Shown here piece after piece: positions 1 through 8,822 of a stretch of DNA of 64,000 bases. Source of the stretch: Nitrososphaerales archaeon. GTDB lineage: Archaea; Thermoproteota; Nitrososphaeria; Nitrososphaerales; CADDZS01. Where the stretch lies: the NCBI GenBank assembly GCA_030041355.1, contig JASHNZ010000028.1:1-64000 (forward strand). Reading direction: 5' to 3'. The position numbers were made by a program, and so were the translations under genes. The first letter of the stretch is position 1. Each line of letters starts with the position of its first letter. A model generated the notes under the pieces. The model ran no database searches. It was not told the DNA's origin and saw only the letters and a list, made by a program, of their open reading frames with translations.

Positions 1-968
1 TCAAAGACTCGCAAGAAATTTTCCGATGCAATCTTTCGAATATCTGACTCTTTGAATCCTCTCTGTCTCAGAACTTTGATCACGTTTTGTGAGTCCCTGG
101 CATCTTTCAGTCCTTTGATAGGCTTCGTGGTTGACGGAAGATCGCTTGTGATGAAATCGCAGTAATCGAATCCTAGGCCCACGTGTTCTATGCCGGCAAC
201 TTTCACTGCGTATTCAATGTGATCCACGTAGCTTTCAAGTGTGGGCATAGAGTTCTCCTTGTTTATTGCAAATATTCCGGCGATGCCTCCGTTCTCGGCA
301 ATTTCTCGTAGATGCTCATCGCTCAACGGCCTTAAGGTGCCAGGATGGACTTTTGTTGAACCATGTGAGACCATTATGGGCTTTTTAGATACCTCCAAGA
401 TATCGGAGAGTCCATTGGGAGTGATATGAGCTCCGTCAACTAGAATCCCCAATCTGTTGCATTCCTCGACCGACTTGATTCCAAATTCTGACAGCCCGCT
501 GCCGCCGTTTCGGGTATGGACTTCGCTGTACCCGTCAGCTAGCATGTTTCTCTGATTCCAGACCAAACCGAAGGATCTTACGCCTAGGTTATAGAAGGTG
601 CGAAGGAGAGTGATCTCGCCTTGGATCAGCTCCCCCCCTTCAATTCCTAGAAACATTGTGATCTTTTTCTTTGCTTCAAAGATTCTTCTGAAATCCTTGG
701 AACTAGTCGCTAGCTCGAAGTTTTTCGTCTCTTTGAGATCTTCAAGGACAGAGTCTAATATTACAAGGCCTCTTGCAAGAGCTCTTTCTGGTTTGTATTG
801 CGATTCAACCCAAATGATCGCGTTGAATCCTTGAATCCCGCCTTTGCGTAATTTTGAAAGATGCCTAGCATCGAGTACTGAGCCTTTTCTTGAGTCTTTG
901 ATCTCCCCTCTTCTTCGGTGTGTGAGGTTCCACGGAATGTCGGCGTGCAGATCGATTATTGGAATCAT
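1..968 (-). CDS. Membrane dipeptidase-like metallopeptidase (M19), C-terminus cut by window edge
   Basis: Reading leftward from an ATG at 968, the protein opens with MIPIIDLHADIPWNL, where the HxD pair is the first zinc-binding motif of the M19 renal-dipeptidase family. Further on come GIEGGE (the bridging glutamate), DGAHIT, VSHGS and GLGFDYCDF, all in family order, and the visible end reads SENFLRVF, the usual M19 C-terminal helix, so only a few residues are missing beyond base 1. The family hydrolyses dipeptides, including D-amino-acid-containing ones, with two metal ions. I see no signal peptide, so a cytoplasmic role in dipeptide use is likely. A TATA-like TTTTATC lies about 30 bases upstream of the start. 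The family call is firm; the substrate is unknown. Confidence 0.93.
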   Translation of the reverse strand, partial: MIPIIDLHADIPWNLTHRRRGEIKDSRKGSVLDARHLSKLRKGGIQGFNAIIWVESQYKPERALARGLVILDSVLEDLKETKNFELATSSKDFRRIFEAKKKITMFLGIEGGELIQGEITLLRTFYNLGVRSFGLVWNQRNMLADGYSEVHTRNGGSGLSEFGIKSVEECNRLGILVDGAHITPNGLSDILEVSKKPIMVSHGSTKVHPGTLRPLSDEHLREIAENGGIAGIFAINKENSMPTLESYVDHIEYAVKVAGIEHVGLGFDYCDFITSDLPSTTKPIKGLKDARDSQNVIKVLRQRGFKESDIRKIASENFLRVF

Positions 969-1110
969 TAGTACCTATGGTGAGCCAAAGAATAGATAAA
1001 AGTGTGTTTGACTTATTCTCTAAAGAAAACGAAGCATGAAAGGCCTCCGCCTTGAATTTATCCCCTCGCCCTAACCGATAAGGCATTACTCCAGTACGGA
1101 TTACGCCTAC

Positions 1111-1218
1111 ATGATGACTAAATACCCTTCCGTAGGAACGTCGCTAGTGGATGGAATCGAGGAGTCATTGAGTGACTTTAGACCATTCGTGATGATTCGT
1201 GGTGATAGTTCTCATTGA
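1111..1218 (+). CDS. Possible 35-residue leader protein before the NitrOD5 gene
   Basis: A short frame begins with two ATG codons (1111 and 1114) and ends in TGA at 1216-1218. The last base of that stop is the first base of the next gene's ATG (TGATG), an arrangement typical of translational coupling. The peptide is hydrophilic and mildly acidic, without a membrane segment or a motif I recognise. The coupling is the only support; no clear ribosome binding site is visible. It could equally be untranslated leader sequence. Confidence 0.3.
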   Translation: MMTKYPSVGTSLVDGIEESLSDFRPFVMIRGDSSH

Positions 1219-1532
1219 TGACTCAACCAGTGGATTTCGAGACCTTTCTCTTCGAATGCATTGGGAAGGGACTAGATCATTTCGGTTCGAGCTTCAAGTA
1301 TGTAGTCTATCACGAGCTCGAGAACACGGACCACATAGAGGGAAAGGAGATAATTCGCAAGCCCCTCACATTCTCTGATGCGCTTGACCGTATGTTTGGA
1401 GCGGGCTCGGTTTCGATAAAAAAAGCGATCGTGCGAGAGTTAGCAACCGATTTTGGTTTGACAATGTCTCAAGAGGACCTGGTAAGCATGATCAACAAGA
1501 TAAGAGAGAAGGATGGATCGTGGAAAAAATGA
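1218..1532 (+). CDS. NitrOD5-type single-domain protein
   Basis: This protein of about 104 residues has the layout of the NitrOD5 (formerly DUF3227) domain known mainly from Nitrososphaerota: an N-terminal helix, a segment around FKYVVYHEL, then the LDRMFGAGS turn followed by a helix ending in IVRELATDFGL. In other proteins this domain sits at the end of signalling proteins as an output or ligand-sensing module; here it stands alone. A TTG lies directly before the chosen ATG. The stop overlaps the next gene's ATG (ATGA at 1529-1532), so it is probably co-translated with the membrane protein that follows, which suggests a membrane sensor paired with a soluble domain. A paralogue lies at 15453-15785. 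The family call is from pattern memory. Confidence 0.6.
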   Translation: MTQPVDFETFLFECIGKGLDHFGSSFKYVVYHELENTDHIEGKEIIRKPLTFSDALDRMFGAGSVSIKKAIVRELATDFGLTMSQEDLVSMINKIREKDGSWKK

Positions 1533-2374
1533 GCGCAAGTAATGCGGGAGCTACAACGATGCAATCGGAGCACATTTTGAAGAAAGAGAAAGTTCCATCT
1601 AAGAAGGATTCAGCTCGAGCCCGGAGTGTATACTTGGCTTGGACAGCCAGCATTCTTTCAGTCACACTGATCTTCGCGTTCCAGTCACACTACTCGACGT
1701 TGATAGGTCCGTTCTCGAATATCATTACACCGATAGTCGCAGGAACCGCTTTGTTCTCCTCTTACAGATGCTTGCCACGATATGGATTCAATTTGAGAGG
1801 AAAATTTGATCGAGTGTGGATCTACTTTACGCTCGGAATGGCGAGCTGGACAATTGCGGAGGTGACATGGGGGATCTACTATTTCATTTTGAAGATTCCA
1901 GTGCCATATCCATCAGTCGCGGACTTTTTCTACATAGGAGCCTATTTCCCCCTCTCCCTCGCGCTTTTGACTTACTTCCACACTTTCAGAGCTGGAATGA
2001 CGAAACAGATGACTCTCGTTTCAGTCGGGGCGATTGCTGTATGTTGTGCTTTGGTTCTAGGATTTGTGGTACCTGTAGAATTTGCTAAAACCCAACCCTT
2101 GCTCACCGCCTTGACCAACTCTATTTATCCCATTCTAGACCTTCTTCTGATTTCATTGACTATCTTGAGCGTAGTCCTCTTCGTCAGGGGTACCTTAGGA
2201 AGGTGGTGGGCAGTATTGGCAACCGGAATTGTCTTAGATATCATTGGAGATGAGGTATTTCTTTATCTGTCCGCTCGAGGCATGTATTACAACGGAAGCT
2301 TCGACGACCTGTTCTATATTGCAGCATACTTTATGTTCGCCCTTGCATTTTATGTCCATCGAACAAAGCTCTGA
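1529..2374 (+). CDS. Polytopic membrane protein, possible sensor
   Basis: The chosen ATG at 1529 overlaps the previous stop by four bases; an in-frame GTG at 1520 is the alternative. After about 35 hydrophilic residues the protein contains seven to eight hydrophobic segments. The second and third carry a WGIYY segment and the motif VADFFYIGAYF, and the last pair carries DDLFYIAAYF; such D-FY repeats occur in 7TM sensor regions of signalling proteins. There is no catalytic domain, so it may act as a membrane receptor for the coupled NitrOD5 protein. That role is inferred only from the overlap and topology. Confidence 0.6.
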   Translation: MSASNAGATTMQSEHILKKEKVPSKKDSARARSVYLAWTASILSVTLIFAFQSHYSTLIGPFSNIITPIVAGTALFSSYRCLPRYGFNLRGKFDRVWIYFTLGMASWTIAEVTWGIYYFILKIPVPYPSVADFFYIGAYFPLSLALLTYFHTFRAGMTKQMTLVSVGAIAVCCALVLGFVVPVEFAKTQPLLTALTNSIYPILDLLLISLTILSVVLFVRGTLGRWWAVLATGIVLDIIGDEVFLYLSARGMYYNGSFDDLFYIAAYFMFALAFYVHRTKL

Positions 2375-2450
2375 CTCTAGCCTTGAAGAGTTAGAAGGAA
2401 TGATTTGGAGCTTCTCTGTCTATCTTCCGCCAAATCACAGATAAGAGTAT

Positions 2451-3062
2451 GTGTTTATTCTCTTCTCTAGTCTCTCTTTGCATCGTTTTCTTATACGCCT
2501 AGAAAATTCTAAAGGTTATGCGCCAAAGGACACTATTTCGCTCCTAATTCTTCTAAGGAAAAGCGCGGAGGAGTTCGGATCTGTCGTGAAAAACCTTCGA
2601 GTCACTGAAAACGCGATTGAATTTGACCTGTACGTTCTGGATTCGAAAAAGAAAGAAGAGACTGTTGCAAAACTCGAAAAAGAATTTGGGAGAAGAACCA
2701 GCGAGCGTGATCTTGAAAAAGAGGAGGTTACGCCGCCTGACAAAGTCGCTGTCCTAAAACAATCTGTCGAGCTATTCAACGAGCAGAGGTATTGGGAGTG
2801 CCATGAAACCCTCGAGCAGATCTGGAGACGAGAGCTCAAAGGCCCGGAAAAGGATGTCCAGCAGGGAATAATACTGGCTGCGTCCGCGTTGGTCCACTTT
2901 CAAAAGAATGAAGATGACGTTTGCATTGGGATGATGCCAAAGGCGCTCGCCAAACTTGACAGTTGGTACGAGAAAAAATACTACATGATTGATATTGAGC
3001 ATCTTAGGGAAAAACTCAAGGAGATCCAAAACACTAGAACGATTCATTTGTTCAAAATTTAG
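2451..3062 (+). CDS. DUF309 family protein
   Basis: The C-terminal half (about residues 100-190) contains LFNEQRYWECHETLEQIWR followed by a second helix with GIILAASALVHF. This HxxxE-containing helical pair defines the DUF309 family, which is found in archaea and bacteria and has no established biochemical function. The N-terminal 80 residues look like a small alpha-beta domain rich in lysine and glutamate. Translation is taken from GTG at 2451; no ATG fits without cutting the N-terminal domain. A run of six T residues after the stop may serve as an archaeal terminator ahead of the convergent flippase gene. Confidence 0.8.
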   Translation: MFILFSSLSLHRFLIRLENSKGYAPKDTISLLILLRKSAEEFGSVVKNLRVTENAIEFDLYVLDSKKKEETVAKLEKEFGRRTSERDLEKEEVTPPDKVAVLKQSVELFNEQRYWECHETLEQIWRRELKGPEKDVQQGIILAASALVHFQKNEDDVCIGMMPKALAKLDSWYEKKYYMIDIEHLREKLKEIQNTRTIHLFKI

Positions 3063-3159
3063 AATGTCTCTTTTTTCCTTGGAACCATTTATGGCAAGAC
3101 TTTCTTGTCCCGAACACCTAGGCGGCTAAACGACTCGTAAAACTCTCTGATTCGCTTGG

Positions 3160-4674
3160 CTAGAGAAACTCCACTATTGCTCGCAGTCTATGCGGTATGA
3201 TGTGTGATAAGTACTGTTTATCTTCCTGTTCGAGAACTCGCAAGAGTTTCAGACAGCCAAGATAGACCAAGAAAGCAATGATCGGGTACGGTAACAACGT
3301 AAGGGGTCTGCTCGACACGAATCTGGATAGCGCCAACACTACCAGCAAAACAGCGAAAGATCCAGCCACGACTTTTGTGTAGTAGAGAGAGTCATCCCTT
3401 ACGTTTGTGAAATATTGCCTGGTGTACCAAAGCGCTACAAAAAAGCCCACTACGCCGACAAAGGCATCACTGAGAGCTGCTCCGGTTATACCAATGATTG
3501 GTACAAGAGCTAGAGCCATTCCGATATCAGTTGCGACCATTGCCACGCCTATTATCATCACCGGAGTAGTCTTTCCTACTGCCTGGAGCAAGGAAGAAAG
3601 GATCCCCTGAAGCGCTGTGAAAATGAAAAGACCGGCAAGTATTTGCAATGATAAGGTGCCTGCAAGATACAGGTTGCTCCCGGCAAAGAGCTTCAAGAGC
3701 TGTTCTGACATGGCGGCGACGGCAAAAGATGCAGGGAGAATAGTGAGACCGGCAAAACGCATCGCCAACCTCACCCCGGTTGTAATTTCGCCCGGGCTGC
3801 GAGAACTCGAGGATGATACCTCCGGGAGGAAAGCTGTATTCAGAGGCGAAAGCAGTACCACTGAAAGGACGTTTGATGCATAGACTGCTGCATTGTAAAT
3901 TCCCAGTTTAGTTGATCCTAGAAAACCTCCAACAACAATTCTATCCGAATAAGTTGAGGTTACATTCACGGCTCCGGCTATTTCAAGTGGCGCGATATAC
4001 CGGATAACATTGGTATACTCGCGATTTTTGTTGGAAATAAACAGACCTTTTGCGGTTAACTTGAGCGACCAGAATATGATAATTGTATTGTAAACGGTCC
4101 AGGAAAGTATAGGGACGAACAGGCTATGCGTGTTGTAGATTCCTGCTATCATGAAAACGACCATAGCTGTTCTTGAGACCAGAAGAATTCTGGCTAGAAG
4201 CCCGTATTTTTTTAACCCTTGAACTAGCCCTTGAAAGCTTGGACTCAGGGTTCCTGTAAATGCATAACTTGCCGCCACAACAAATGCGAGAGTCGAGGAA
4301 GTGCTCCTCGTGAAATATAGTGAGAGTAGCGGAGATAGTCCAGCCAAGACGAGAGCTGTTGCCAAGCCGAATACGAGGGAAAGCACAAGGATTGCTCTGG
4401 CGGCAGCCCATGACTTTGCTTGATCTCTATCCTGAAGCATAGCTACAAATCTTGCCGCAGCGCTTTGCAATCCAAAGGAAGCTACGGTCGAAACAATAGT
4501 CGCGCAGAGGACAGCAGCGGTGTAAACACCGAACTCTTGCTGAGAGAGCTCTCTCAGCGCCACCGCCAAGAAAATGAGCGCGAGAACGCTGTTGAGCAGG
4601 TTCTGAATAGTTAGAGATCTGATTCCAGTTGCTATATTTCTAGCTCGTCCTGAAGAGTTAGAATCTACGGACAA
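3160..4674 (-). CDS. Oligosaccharide flippase, polysaccharide biosynthesis protein family
   Basis: The 504-residue protein has about fourteen hydrophobic segments arranged like MOP-superfamily (Wzx/RfbX-like) flippases, beginning with an amphipathic stretch and the LLNSVLALIFLAVALREL helix and having charged loops such as SNKNREYTN and SSSSSRSPGE between bundles. These transporters move lipid-linked glycans across the membrane. It lies 41 bases downstream of an alkaline-phosphatase-superfamily gene on the same strand, and the two are probably one operon acting on surface glycans. The exact substrate cannot be read from the sequence. Confidence 0.88.
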   Translation of the reverse strand: MSVDSNSSGRARNIATGIRSLTIQNLLNSVLALIFLAVALRELSQQEFGVYTAAVLCATIVSTVASFGLQSAAARFVAMLQDRDQAKSWAAARAILVLSLVFGLATALVLAGLSPLLSLYFTRSTSSTLAFVVAASYAFTGTLSPSFQGLVQGLKKYGLLARILLVSRTAMVVFMIAGIYNTHSLFVPILSWTVYNTIIIFWSLKLTAKGLFISNKNREYTNVIRYIAPLEIAGAVNVTSTYSDRIVVGGFLGSTKLGIYNAAVYASNVLSVVLLSPLNTAFLPEVSSSSSRSPGEITTGVRLAMRFAGLTILPASFAVAAMSEQLLKLFAGSNLYLAGTLSLQILAGLFIFTALQGILSSLLQAVGKTTPVMIIGVAMVATDIGMALALVPIIGITGAALSDAFVGVVGFFVALWYTRQYFTNVRDDSLYYTKVVAGSFAVLLVVLALSRFVSSRPLTLLPYPIIAFLVYLGCLKLLRVLEQEDKQYLSHIIPHRLRAIVEFL

Positions 4675-4715
4675 GTACAGGTCTTGCGCTTGAAAATACA
4701 GGAAAAACTAAGCAA

Positions 4716-6119
4716 TCAGGAATATCCAAGAGCGTGCAAGTTTTCGAGAATTACTAATTCCTCTTCCTTTGCGAAAGGATTTACAAATTCGCGTTTTTCG
4801 GGAGTGTATTGCATTGAAGCGCGTAATTCTTCTATGAGTGATTCTTTCTTACTTGTCATCAAGTTTTGTTCGATTGGCTTTCCACGATATGAAAATTCCT
4901 CGATAGCTTCGTTCGATAGGTTGAGAACGAGTTTGTATCCATCCTTGAAAATTGCCTTTCTCTGCACATCGTGGATTTCTCTGCCACTTCCTTTAGGGAT
5001 GAATTGATAATGAATGCCGAAAGACTCTGAAAACGCGCGGTCCCTTGTTAGCGTGTCATTGGTAACATTGCCCTCCTCGATAACTTCATGAATGAGCTTA
5101 GGCAAATCCACGAGACTCTGGTATCCGTTCTTCACCTGGAATTTTCTGTTGTTCGGGAATTTTATCATCAGAGGTACTTGTATAATCTCATCATGCAAGA
5201 ACAGTCCATGTCCGTAGTAATTTTTCTCTTTGAAAGCTTGTCCGTGATCTGACACGACAACAATGACACTATCGTCATAGAGTCTTTTCTCTCTGAGCTC
5301 CTGAATGAAACGACCAAAGAAAGAATCCAATTGTCCCGCAACAAGATAATATCTCTGTTTGATGCGTTCCAAAACAAAAGGCGGGATTTCCTTCAAGCCA
5401 AAAAGATCTTCGAGGGAGAACGACCAATTGTCCATCTCGTACTTCTCGTAGGGTTCGTGAAGTTCCATAAGATTTGCAAATAAGAAGAAAGGGTCGCGCA
5501 AGTCCGCTTCTTTAATCCGCTGCACAATTTCATTTCCACCCTTTGTGAGCGGATAGTGAAGTTTTTTCTGTCTTCTCTTGATTCGACTATATGTCAAATA
5601 GAGCTGTGCAAGATTTCGGATCTGTCCTTGCTTGATAAGATCCCAAGCGATCTGTTTCCGTCCTTGTTCATGGTTCTTTAGCTCTCCGTCAATGATTTCC
5701 ATTTCGTTGTCTTCAATTCCCCGCACATCTCTGTAATTGAAAATGTCGAATCCTCTGTCAAATCCCGATCCCGGACAGACGAAGTAGTTCGCCGAAAATC
5801 CCACGGTGTTGTATGAGGCTTTTCTGCTCATGAACTCTGGAAGTGTCTCTGTACTAACTTGATTCATAGCTCTTTTGAGAGCTAGGCACTTTGCTTCCTT
5901 TGTTACATCAATTCCATGTTCCGAAGGATACTTACCGGTAAAAAATGACGCATGTGACGGAATCGTCCAAGGAGCAGGAGCTATGCAATTATTGAAAACT
6001 ACAGCGTCGGCCGCGAACGCGTCAAGATAGGGCGTATTGGCTTTGTTGCCGTAGATGCTTAGAGCATCTTTGCGCGCCGTATCCAACACTAGAAGAATAA
6101 TGTTCGGTTGACGTGCCAT
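4716..6119 (-). CDS. Alkaline-phosphatase-superfamily hydrolase/transferase annotated as sulfatase
   Basis: The N-terminus reads NIILLVLDTARKDALS, giving the first metal aspartate (residue 13), and the active-site segment is WTIPSHASFFTGKYPSEHG. True sulfatases carry C/S-x-P-x-R here; this protein has T52-I-P-S-H, so it cannot use formylglycine and lacks the usual arginine. Threonine nucleophiles are typical of phosphoglycerol and other phosphotransferases of the superfamily. The second metal site VVSDHGQAF is intact. No membrane segment is visible. Because it precedes a flippase gene, transfer or removal of a substituent on a cell-surface glycan is plausible, but that is inference. Confidence 0.85.
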   Translation of the reverse strand: MARQPNIILLVLDTARKDALSIYGNKANTPYLDAFAADAVVFNNCIAPAPWTIPSHASFFTGKYPSEHGIDVTKEAKCLALKRAMNQVSTETLPEFMSRKASYNTVGFSANYFVCPGSGFDRGFDIFNYRDVRGIEDNEMEIIDGELKNHEQGRKQIAWDLIKQGQIRNLAQLYLTYSRIKRRQKKLHYPLTKGGNEIVQRIKEADLRDPFFLFANLMELHEPYEKYEMDNWSFSLEDLFGLKEIPPFVLERIKQRYYLVAGQLDSFFGRFIQELREKRLYDDSVIVVVSDHGQAFKEKNYYGHGLFLHDEIIQVPLMIKFPNNRKFQVKNGYQSLVDLPKLIHEVIEEGNVTNDTLTRDRAFSESFGIHYQFIPKGSGREIHDVQRKAIFKDGYKLVLNLSNEAIEEFSYRGKPIEQNLMTSKKESLIEELRASMQYTPEKREFVNPFAKEEELVILENLHALGYS

Positions 6120-6489
6120 GAAGCAAAACCAGCTCGCAAATTTTTGTTACTTGTTCTTTCCTATTTTAACCAGAACTTCGAGGGCTCCTCAGTCCCGCAG
6201 ACCAGGGGAAAAGCACGAAGCTGCGGCTATTTCCGTGCAATCAATCTTATTGCTTCTGGGGGATAAATATAGAATAAGGATGAAGCGTATGCACCGGGCG
6301 TCTACTACATTCGTATAACTTATCGACATAAAGAAAGTTCGATTTGACCAAGAAACTCAATCTCCGAATCTATGTATGGCACACAGCTATTAGGCGATTG
6401 TCTACAAAACTAGATCTTTCCATCGCGGACAACGAACTGTTTTTCTACCTCGACTAATCATACCACAGTGCTGATAGATGATTTAGAAG
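6120..6489. other. Intergenic region, no gene seen
   Basis: This stretch separates the leftward sulfatase-like gene from the rightward zinc-ribbon gene, so both promoters should lie here. Short open frames exist but have no family resemblance and no clear ribosome binding site. A TATA-like GATAAATATAGAAT lies near 6262-6275. I see no RNA gene or repeat. Confidence 0.4.
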
Positions 6490-6783
6490 ATGCCAACATG
6501 CCCTTATTGCGGCGCTCAAAACAATCAAGCCGATGCTGCCTACTGCTCTTATTGCGGTTCTAGCTTGGCTGGTGCCAAGGATTCCACTATTTCCTCATCT
6601 CAACCCCAGAACCCCGTTTCACCTCCGACTCGTATGCCCAGCTATTCATCCAGCTCTCAGGCCCCTTCTTCTTTTTCCGCTTCGGAGCGCTATGAAAAGG
6701 CACTTAAAAGAACTGAACAGTTGGGAACAGCAGTCCTGATTCTGGCTATTGTTGTGGTCTTTCTAGCCGTCGTTTTGCTCTAA
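6490..6783 (+). CDS. Zinc-ribbon membrane protein
   Basis: The N-terminus is a textbook zinc ribbon: CPYCGA at residues 4-9 and CSYCGS near residues 19-24, giving four cysteines. A serine/proline-rich linker of about 35 residues follows, then a charged helix and a single C-terminal transmembrane segment (LGTAVLILAIVVVFLAVVLL). Such tail-anchored zinc-ribbon proteins are common in archaea and are of unknown function. A similar protein with reversed order (membrane segment first) is encoded at 39228-39506. Confidence 0.75.
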   Translation: MPTCPYCGAQNNQADAAYCSYCGSSLAGAKDSTISSSQPQNPVSPPTRMPSYSSSSQAPSSFSASERYEKALKRTEQLGTAVLILAIVVVFLAVVLL

Positions 6784-6798
6784 AAATGGTGTATAGCT

Positions 6799-6915
6799 AT
6801 GGAGGACCCAATGGAGCAAAGTATTCGCAGGTTGCAGAGAATTAATCGTTCACTTACGATAGGCGTTGTTGTTCTTGTGATCACGGTCATAATATTGCTT
6901 TATTTTGTTATTTAG
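6799..6915 (+). CDS. Small single-pass membrane protein (38 residues)
   Basis: An ATG at 6799 opens a frame reading MEDPMEQSIRRLQRINRSL followed by one hydrophobic helix and a stop. It starts 16 bases after the zinc-ribbon gene on the same strand. Its helix, TIGVVVLVITVIILLYFVI, is similar in length and position to the C-terminal anchor of the upstream protein, and both have a basic, glutamine-rich approach to the membrane. It may be a partner or a trimmed paralogue of that anchor. Support is compositional only. Confidence 0.5.
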   Translation: MEDPMEQSIRRLQRINRSLTIGVVVLVITVIILLYFVI

Positions 6916-6929
6916 GACGCGATGAAGCG

Positions 6930-7460
6930 TCATCCAAGTAGACTGAACGCCCTTCCATTGTACGCCAGAAGACCTGAAGCTATTCCCCACTCGATAAGAG
7001 ATGCTAAAACGAAATCTTTGCTCATTGGACTGGGAAGAATAAGATTCTTTTTCAGGAGCGCCTCACCCACGTCTTGAGCAGAGACAGCTTTTTTCTTTGA
7101 AAGCAGTTCCAAGGCGCTTTTGAACGGTTCAATCCTAGCTAGACCCGCGCGTATTATTGCCTCCTTTCCATTTGAAGCTCTAGCAAATCCCAGTCCCAAA
7201 TCAGTTACATGGACTAGGGCTTCCTCTCTTTGAATCAAACCCAGTTCCTGTGCAGCTTTCAAAACGGAAAGAAAATGAGGAGAGCTTTGTCTTTGGAATG
7301 ACCGAGCAAGATCTGACAATTCGATTGTGCCAGCTCGTTCCACAGCTTCGGTCAGCCCTATAACTTCGATGGGTGTAACCCTTTGGGGCATCATGTGAAC
7401 TGGAAAATAGTATACAGGTACTCCTTCACTCTGTCTTTGTCCTACAAGCATCTGCTTCAT
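6930..7460 (-). CDS. Stand-alone AAA-associated C-terminal domain protein
   Basis: Residues 27-175 match the shape of the domain found at the C-terminus of nitrate/sulfonate-type ABC ATPases and some archaeal AAA proteins: a TPIEVIGLTEAVERAG opening, a winged-helix-like centre with a helix carrying LKAAQELGL and the strand VHVTDLGLGFARA, and a closing WGIASGLLAYNGRAFSL. Here there is no ATPase attached. It is 13 bases downstream of the HtrA gene on the same strand and ends the leftward ABC-HtrA run, so it may regulate or sense that system. An ABC ATPase of the run (9234-9983) could be its partner, which is inference. Confidence 0.6.
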   Translation of the reverse strand: MKQMLVGQRQSEGVPVYYFPVHMMPQRVTPIEVIGLTEAVERAGTIELSDLARSFQRQSSPHFLSVLKAAQELGLIQREEALVHVTDLGLGFARASNGKEAIIRAGLARIEPFKSALELLSKKKAVSAQDVGEALLKKNLILPSPMSKDFVLASLIEWGIASGLLAYNGRAFSLLG

Positions 7461-7473
7461 AGTTCTCGTACTC

Positions 7474-8718
7474 CTATGCTGGTGGTCGCGTTCCTAGAGT
7501 GACTTGGATCGTCATTGGAGTTCCCGACCTGATGATTCCAACTTCTACGTGCTCGTTGGGTAAAGCGTATTCTTCAAGCCAAGAAGAGAGCGCGTCACCA
7601 TTGACTATTCTCGTTCCATTGATTGAAACGATAATGTCGCCTCCGCTCGTGTACTGAGTGCCGTCAACTGTCACAGTGTTGGTTCCAGCCCTTATCCCTG
7701 CATTGGCTGCCGGTCCGCCGCTGACCACACTCTCTACTAGGACACCATAAGTCACATTGGCTCCAATCGCCTTTGCGAGATCATAGCTCATGTCCACAGT
7801 TTCGATTCCAAGATACGGATGGAGATCATAAGTTCCAGTTGTGATTAGATAGGGCAGTTCTTGTAATATTGTGTCAGATGGAATTGCAAAACCCAGCCCC
7901 TGCGAGCCACTCACAATAGCAGTCGTGATTCCGACCACTTCGCCGTAGGAATTGAACAGTGGACCTCCGGAGTTGCCGGGGTTTATAGGAGTGCTGATCT
8001 GAATTAAGTTCGCGATTGCATAGTCTCCTGCTGCAGATTCTGATATTGTCCTACCGAGCTGGCTGATGATTCCACTTGTCTCGGAGCCCGAGAGTCCGTA
8101 TGGGTTTCCTATCGCAAGAACAGGCTGACCCACCACAAGGGTGGACGATGTTACTATTGAAAGTGGATGATATTCCGAAGACGGGGCCGTCATGTTAAGA
8201 ACCGCAAGGTCACTATATGGGTCGTAGCCAACTACTTGTGCCGAGTATGCATTGCCATCCGAGAAGATCACCGAAATATCTGTGTCTCCGTCAACTACAT
8301 GGTAATTAGTCACGATATAGTATGAATTGCTATAGATCACCACAAACCCAGAGCCGAGGACTTGTTCTATCTCCGACCCGTTCGCAGACTGGATTCCTTC
8401 AACTGTCACGACGCTTTCATTCGCATAGTTGTAGATAGTTTCCGCATTGATGCTTGAAGAAGAGTTTGTGAAGAAATTCGTTCCAGGATAAGTTCCGTTC
8501 GCATCTTCTAGCTGGATCATTGCCTTCTCCTCGCCTTGAAGCGTTGTAATTTTGCTTTGCATGGAAGCGAGCTGATTATTATTTTGGACAGTTTCGTAGG
8601 CATACAGAGATCCTAATACGCCTGCGAGAACTGCAAGCGCAACAACCACAATAACGAGTAAAGAGACGGGCTTCTTCGTGGTTTGAGGGAATGTGGTTTC
8701 CAACTTTATTTCATCCAC
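7474..8718 (-). CDS. HtrA/DegP-like membrane-anchored serine protease
   Basis: One N-terminal transmembrane helix (residues about 18-41) is followed by a short coiled stretch and a trypsin-like S1C domain. The catalytic triad is visible: H140 in TNYHVVDGD, D170 in DPYSDLAVL and S250 in PGNSGGPLF. Residues about 295-410 form one PDZ domain, with GVLVESVVSGGPAANAGI as its ligand-binding region and a typical GGDIIVSINGTRI strand. HtrA enzymes degrade misfolded proteins outside the membrane. The gene follows a MacB-like exporter and a small membrane protein in the same direction, which fits an envelope-maintenance cluster. Confidence 0.93.
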   Translation of the reverse strand: MDEIKLETTFPQTTKKPVSLLVIVVVALAVLAGVLGSLYAYETVQNNNQLASMQSKITTLQGEEKAMIQLEDANGTYPGTNFFTNSSSSINAETIYNYANESVVTVEGIQSANGSEIEQVLGSGFVVIYSNSYYIVTNYHVVDGDTDISVIFSDGNAYSAQVVGYDPYSDLAVLNMTAPSSEYHPLSIVTSSTLVVGQPVLAIGNPYGLSGSETSGIISQLGRTISESAAGDYAIANLIQISTPINPGNSGGPLFNSYGEVVGITTAIVSGSQGLGFAIPSDTILQELPYLITTGTYDLHPYLGIETVDMSYDLAKAIGANVTYGVLVESVVSGGPAANAGIRAGTNTVTVDGTQYTSGGDIIVSINGTRIVNGDALSSWLEEYALPNEHVEVGIIRSGTPMTIQVTLGTRPPA

Positions 8719-8822
8719 CTAACTTGATATGTTCAATAAAAACTTAGAACCAATATAGGCAATTACCGAGAATAGTCCGAAAAGCTTCCCAAATTATTCC
8801 TTTATTTCAAGAAGATTGGCGC

